Part shown: in pieces, positions 63,051-64,000 of the stretch
Layout: the number at the start of each line of letters is the position of its first letter
Numbering within the stretch: the stretch's first letter is position 1
Assembly (NCBI GenBank): GCA_036435485.1
Contig: JAZHRN010000138.1
Location: 92,001 to 156,000, forward strand
From: Saposhnikovia divaricata
Taxonomy: Eukaryota > Streptophyta > Magnoliopsida > Apiales > Apiaceae
Length of the DNA stretch: 64,000 bases
Direction of reading: 5' to 3'
Made by a program: the position numbers and the translations under genes
Notes under the pieces: model-generated
Databases searched by the model: none
What the model was told of the DNA's origin: nothing
What the model saw: only the letters and a program-made list of their open reading frames with translations

Positions 63051-64000
63051 TCCTCAAAGGGGTTAGTACACGGGATATTGTTAAAAATCGAGTCGGACCC
63101 TTTTATGGATATTTTTACATATTTTGTTCCTATTGGTTATTGGAATTCAACGCAGTTTTATTTAACGAAGTTCGGACCGGAATCAGAGCTGATATGATCG
63201 AAACTCGGTTTTCGGAAACTTCTCAAAGGGATTAGTACACGGGATATTGTTAAAAATCAAGTCGGACAATTTTGTGGATATTTTTACGTATTTTGTTCCT
63301 ATGGGTTACTGGAATTCAATGAAATTTTATTTGGTGCCATTCGGACCTGAATCGGGGCTGAAATGACTAAAACTCGGTTTTCGGATAATCCTCAAAAGGG
63401 TTAGTACACGGGATATTGTTAAAAATCGAGTCGGACCATTTTATGGATATTTTTACATATTTTGTTCCTATGGGTTATTGGAATTCAACGAAATTTTATT
63501 TGGTGCAAGTCGGACCTGAATCGGGGCTGAAATGACTGAAACTCGGTTTTCAGATAATCCTCAAAGGGGTTAGTACACGGGATATTGTTAAAAATCGAGT
63601 CGGACCATTTTATGGATATTTTTACATATTTTGTTCCTATGGGTTATTGGAATTCAACGAAATTTTATTTGGTGCCAGTCGGACCTGAATCGGGGCTGAA
63701 ATGACTGAAACTCGGTTTTCGGATAATCCTCAAAGGGGTTAGTACACGGGATATTGTTAAAAATCGAGTCGGACCATTTTATGGATATTTTTACATATTT
63801 TGTTCCTGTGGGTTATTGGAATTCAACGCAATTTTATTTAATGAAGTTCGGACAGGAATCGGAGCTGATATGATCGAAACTCGGTTTTCGGAAACTTCTA
63901 AAAGGGATTAGTACACGGGATATTGTTAAAAATCAAGTCGGACAATTTTGTGGATATTTTTACTTATTTTGTTCCTATGGGTTATTGGAATTCAATGAAA
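63050..64000 (+). repeat. Block matching about 14220-15168, 48832 bp away
   Basis: CGGACCCTTTTATGG with CCTATTGG (14261 and 63093), TTTACGTATTTTG (14451 and 63283), CTCAAAAGGG (14559 and 63391) and GGTGCAAGTCGG (GTGC at 14671 and 63503) all lie 48832 bases apart: 289 monomers minus 9, exactly the net sum of small indels counted in between. The B-C pair at 15008-15168 is also matched. Private differences exist, for example GGGTTACTGG at about 63309 and TTCCTGTGGG near 63806. The match runs off the window end. Confidence 0.82.

Larger units (their letters stand above)
1..64000 (+). repeat. 169-bp satellite DNA array filling the window
   Basis: The motif GAAACTCGG recurs at 3, 172, 341, 510 and onward every 169 bases, and the same phase holds to the end once a few small indels (net -9 bases) are counted. 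That gives about 378.7 monomers, all in one orientation, with no interruption by other sequence. The majority monomer has 65 G+C of 169 (38.5%), is G-rich over C (40 to 25) and has 8 CpG, more than the roughly 6 expected from its composition. One EcoRI site (GAATTC, monomer positions 113-118, for example 1636-1641) is present in almost every copy, so EcoRI should cut the array to a 169-bp ladder. Length and organisation suggest a plant centromeric or pericentromeric satellite. That location is inference, and I do not recognise the family. Every stretch without a gene in this window holds this repeat and nothing else. Confidence 0.98.

Noticed and set aside
1..64000. CRISPR array (regular direct repeats)
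   Set aside because: Repeats are 169 bp and contiguous, with no unique spacers between them and no cas genes.
1..64000. Transposable element or LTR insertion within the array
   Set aside because: The 169-bp phase is unbroken apart from indels of 1 to 6 bases; there are no terminal repeats, target-site duplications or foreign sequence.

Overview
The whole window is one satellite DNA array. Every stretch I read, from base 1 to base 64000, is a head-to-tail copy of a single monomer of 169 bp, always in the same orientation, giving about 378.7 monomers. I found no unique sequence, transposon, RNA gene or inverted monomer, and no credible protein-coding gene. Both window edges lie inside the array, so its true ends are not seen. 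The organism is a eukaryote. A 169-bp monomer with higher-order organisation and A/T-tracts fits a plant centromeric or pericentromeric satellite (plant centromeric monomers are often about 150-180 bp), but I do not recognise the family and cannot name a species. A subtelomeric or other heterochromatic location, or a non-plant host, is not excluded.

Three monomer types explain most of the variation. Type A is the majority. Type B differs at about 12 of the last 49 bases of the monomer, counted from its GAAACTCGG start. Type C carries variants at its 5' end and centre (CAAGTCGGACAATTTTGTGG in place of CGAGTCGGACCATTTTATGG). C follows B, and B-C pairs or lone B monomers are set in runs of A. 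Rare single-base variants and small indels act as markers, and measuring the distance between identical markers shows a mosaic of higher-order repeats (HORs).

Layout by marker spacing: (1) 1-~6820, a 14-monomer HOR of 2366 bp, about 2.9 copies; (2) ~5611-14060, a 25-monomer unit of 4225 bp in two copies, with a 9-monomer (1521 bp) HOR nested inside it; (3) ~14390-20650, decayed 9-, 8- and 15-monomer spacings and a small 3-monomer (507 bp) tandem; (4) ~20650-28740, a 36-monomer (6084 bp) unit, 1.3 copies; (5) ~28740-36520, units of 8, 11, 12 and 15 monomers; (6) ~36520-51750, a 13-monomer HOR of 2197 bp with variants of 12, 14 and 21; (7) ~51750-53920, a block copied from ~26240-28410 at a constant offset of 25512 bp; (8) ~53580-63050, a 19-monomer HOR of 3210 bp whose last copy has gained two net monomers; (9) ~63050-64000, a block matching ~14220-15168 at an offset of 48832 bp.

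No genes work together here. The interest lies in how the array evolved: nested HORs, long-range block copies, unequal exchange that can be placed to a particular monomer, and shared indels that time the amplifications. Any function (kinetochore nucleosome positioning, heterochromatin) is inference from monomer length and organisation. All periods were measured by hand from marker positions. Boundaries are good to roughly one monomer unless stated otherwise.
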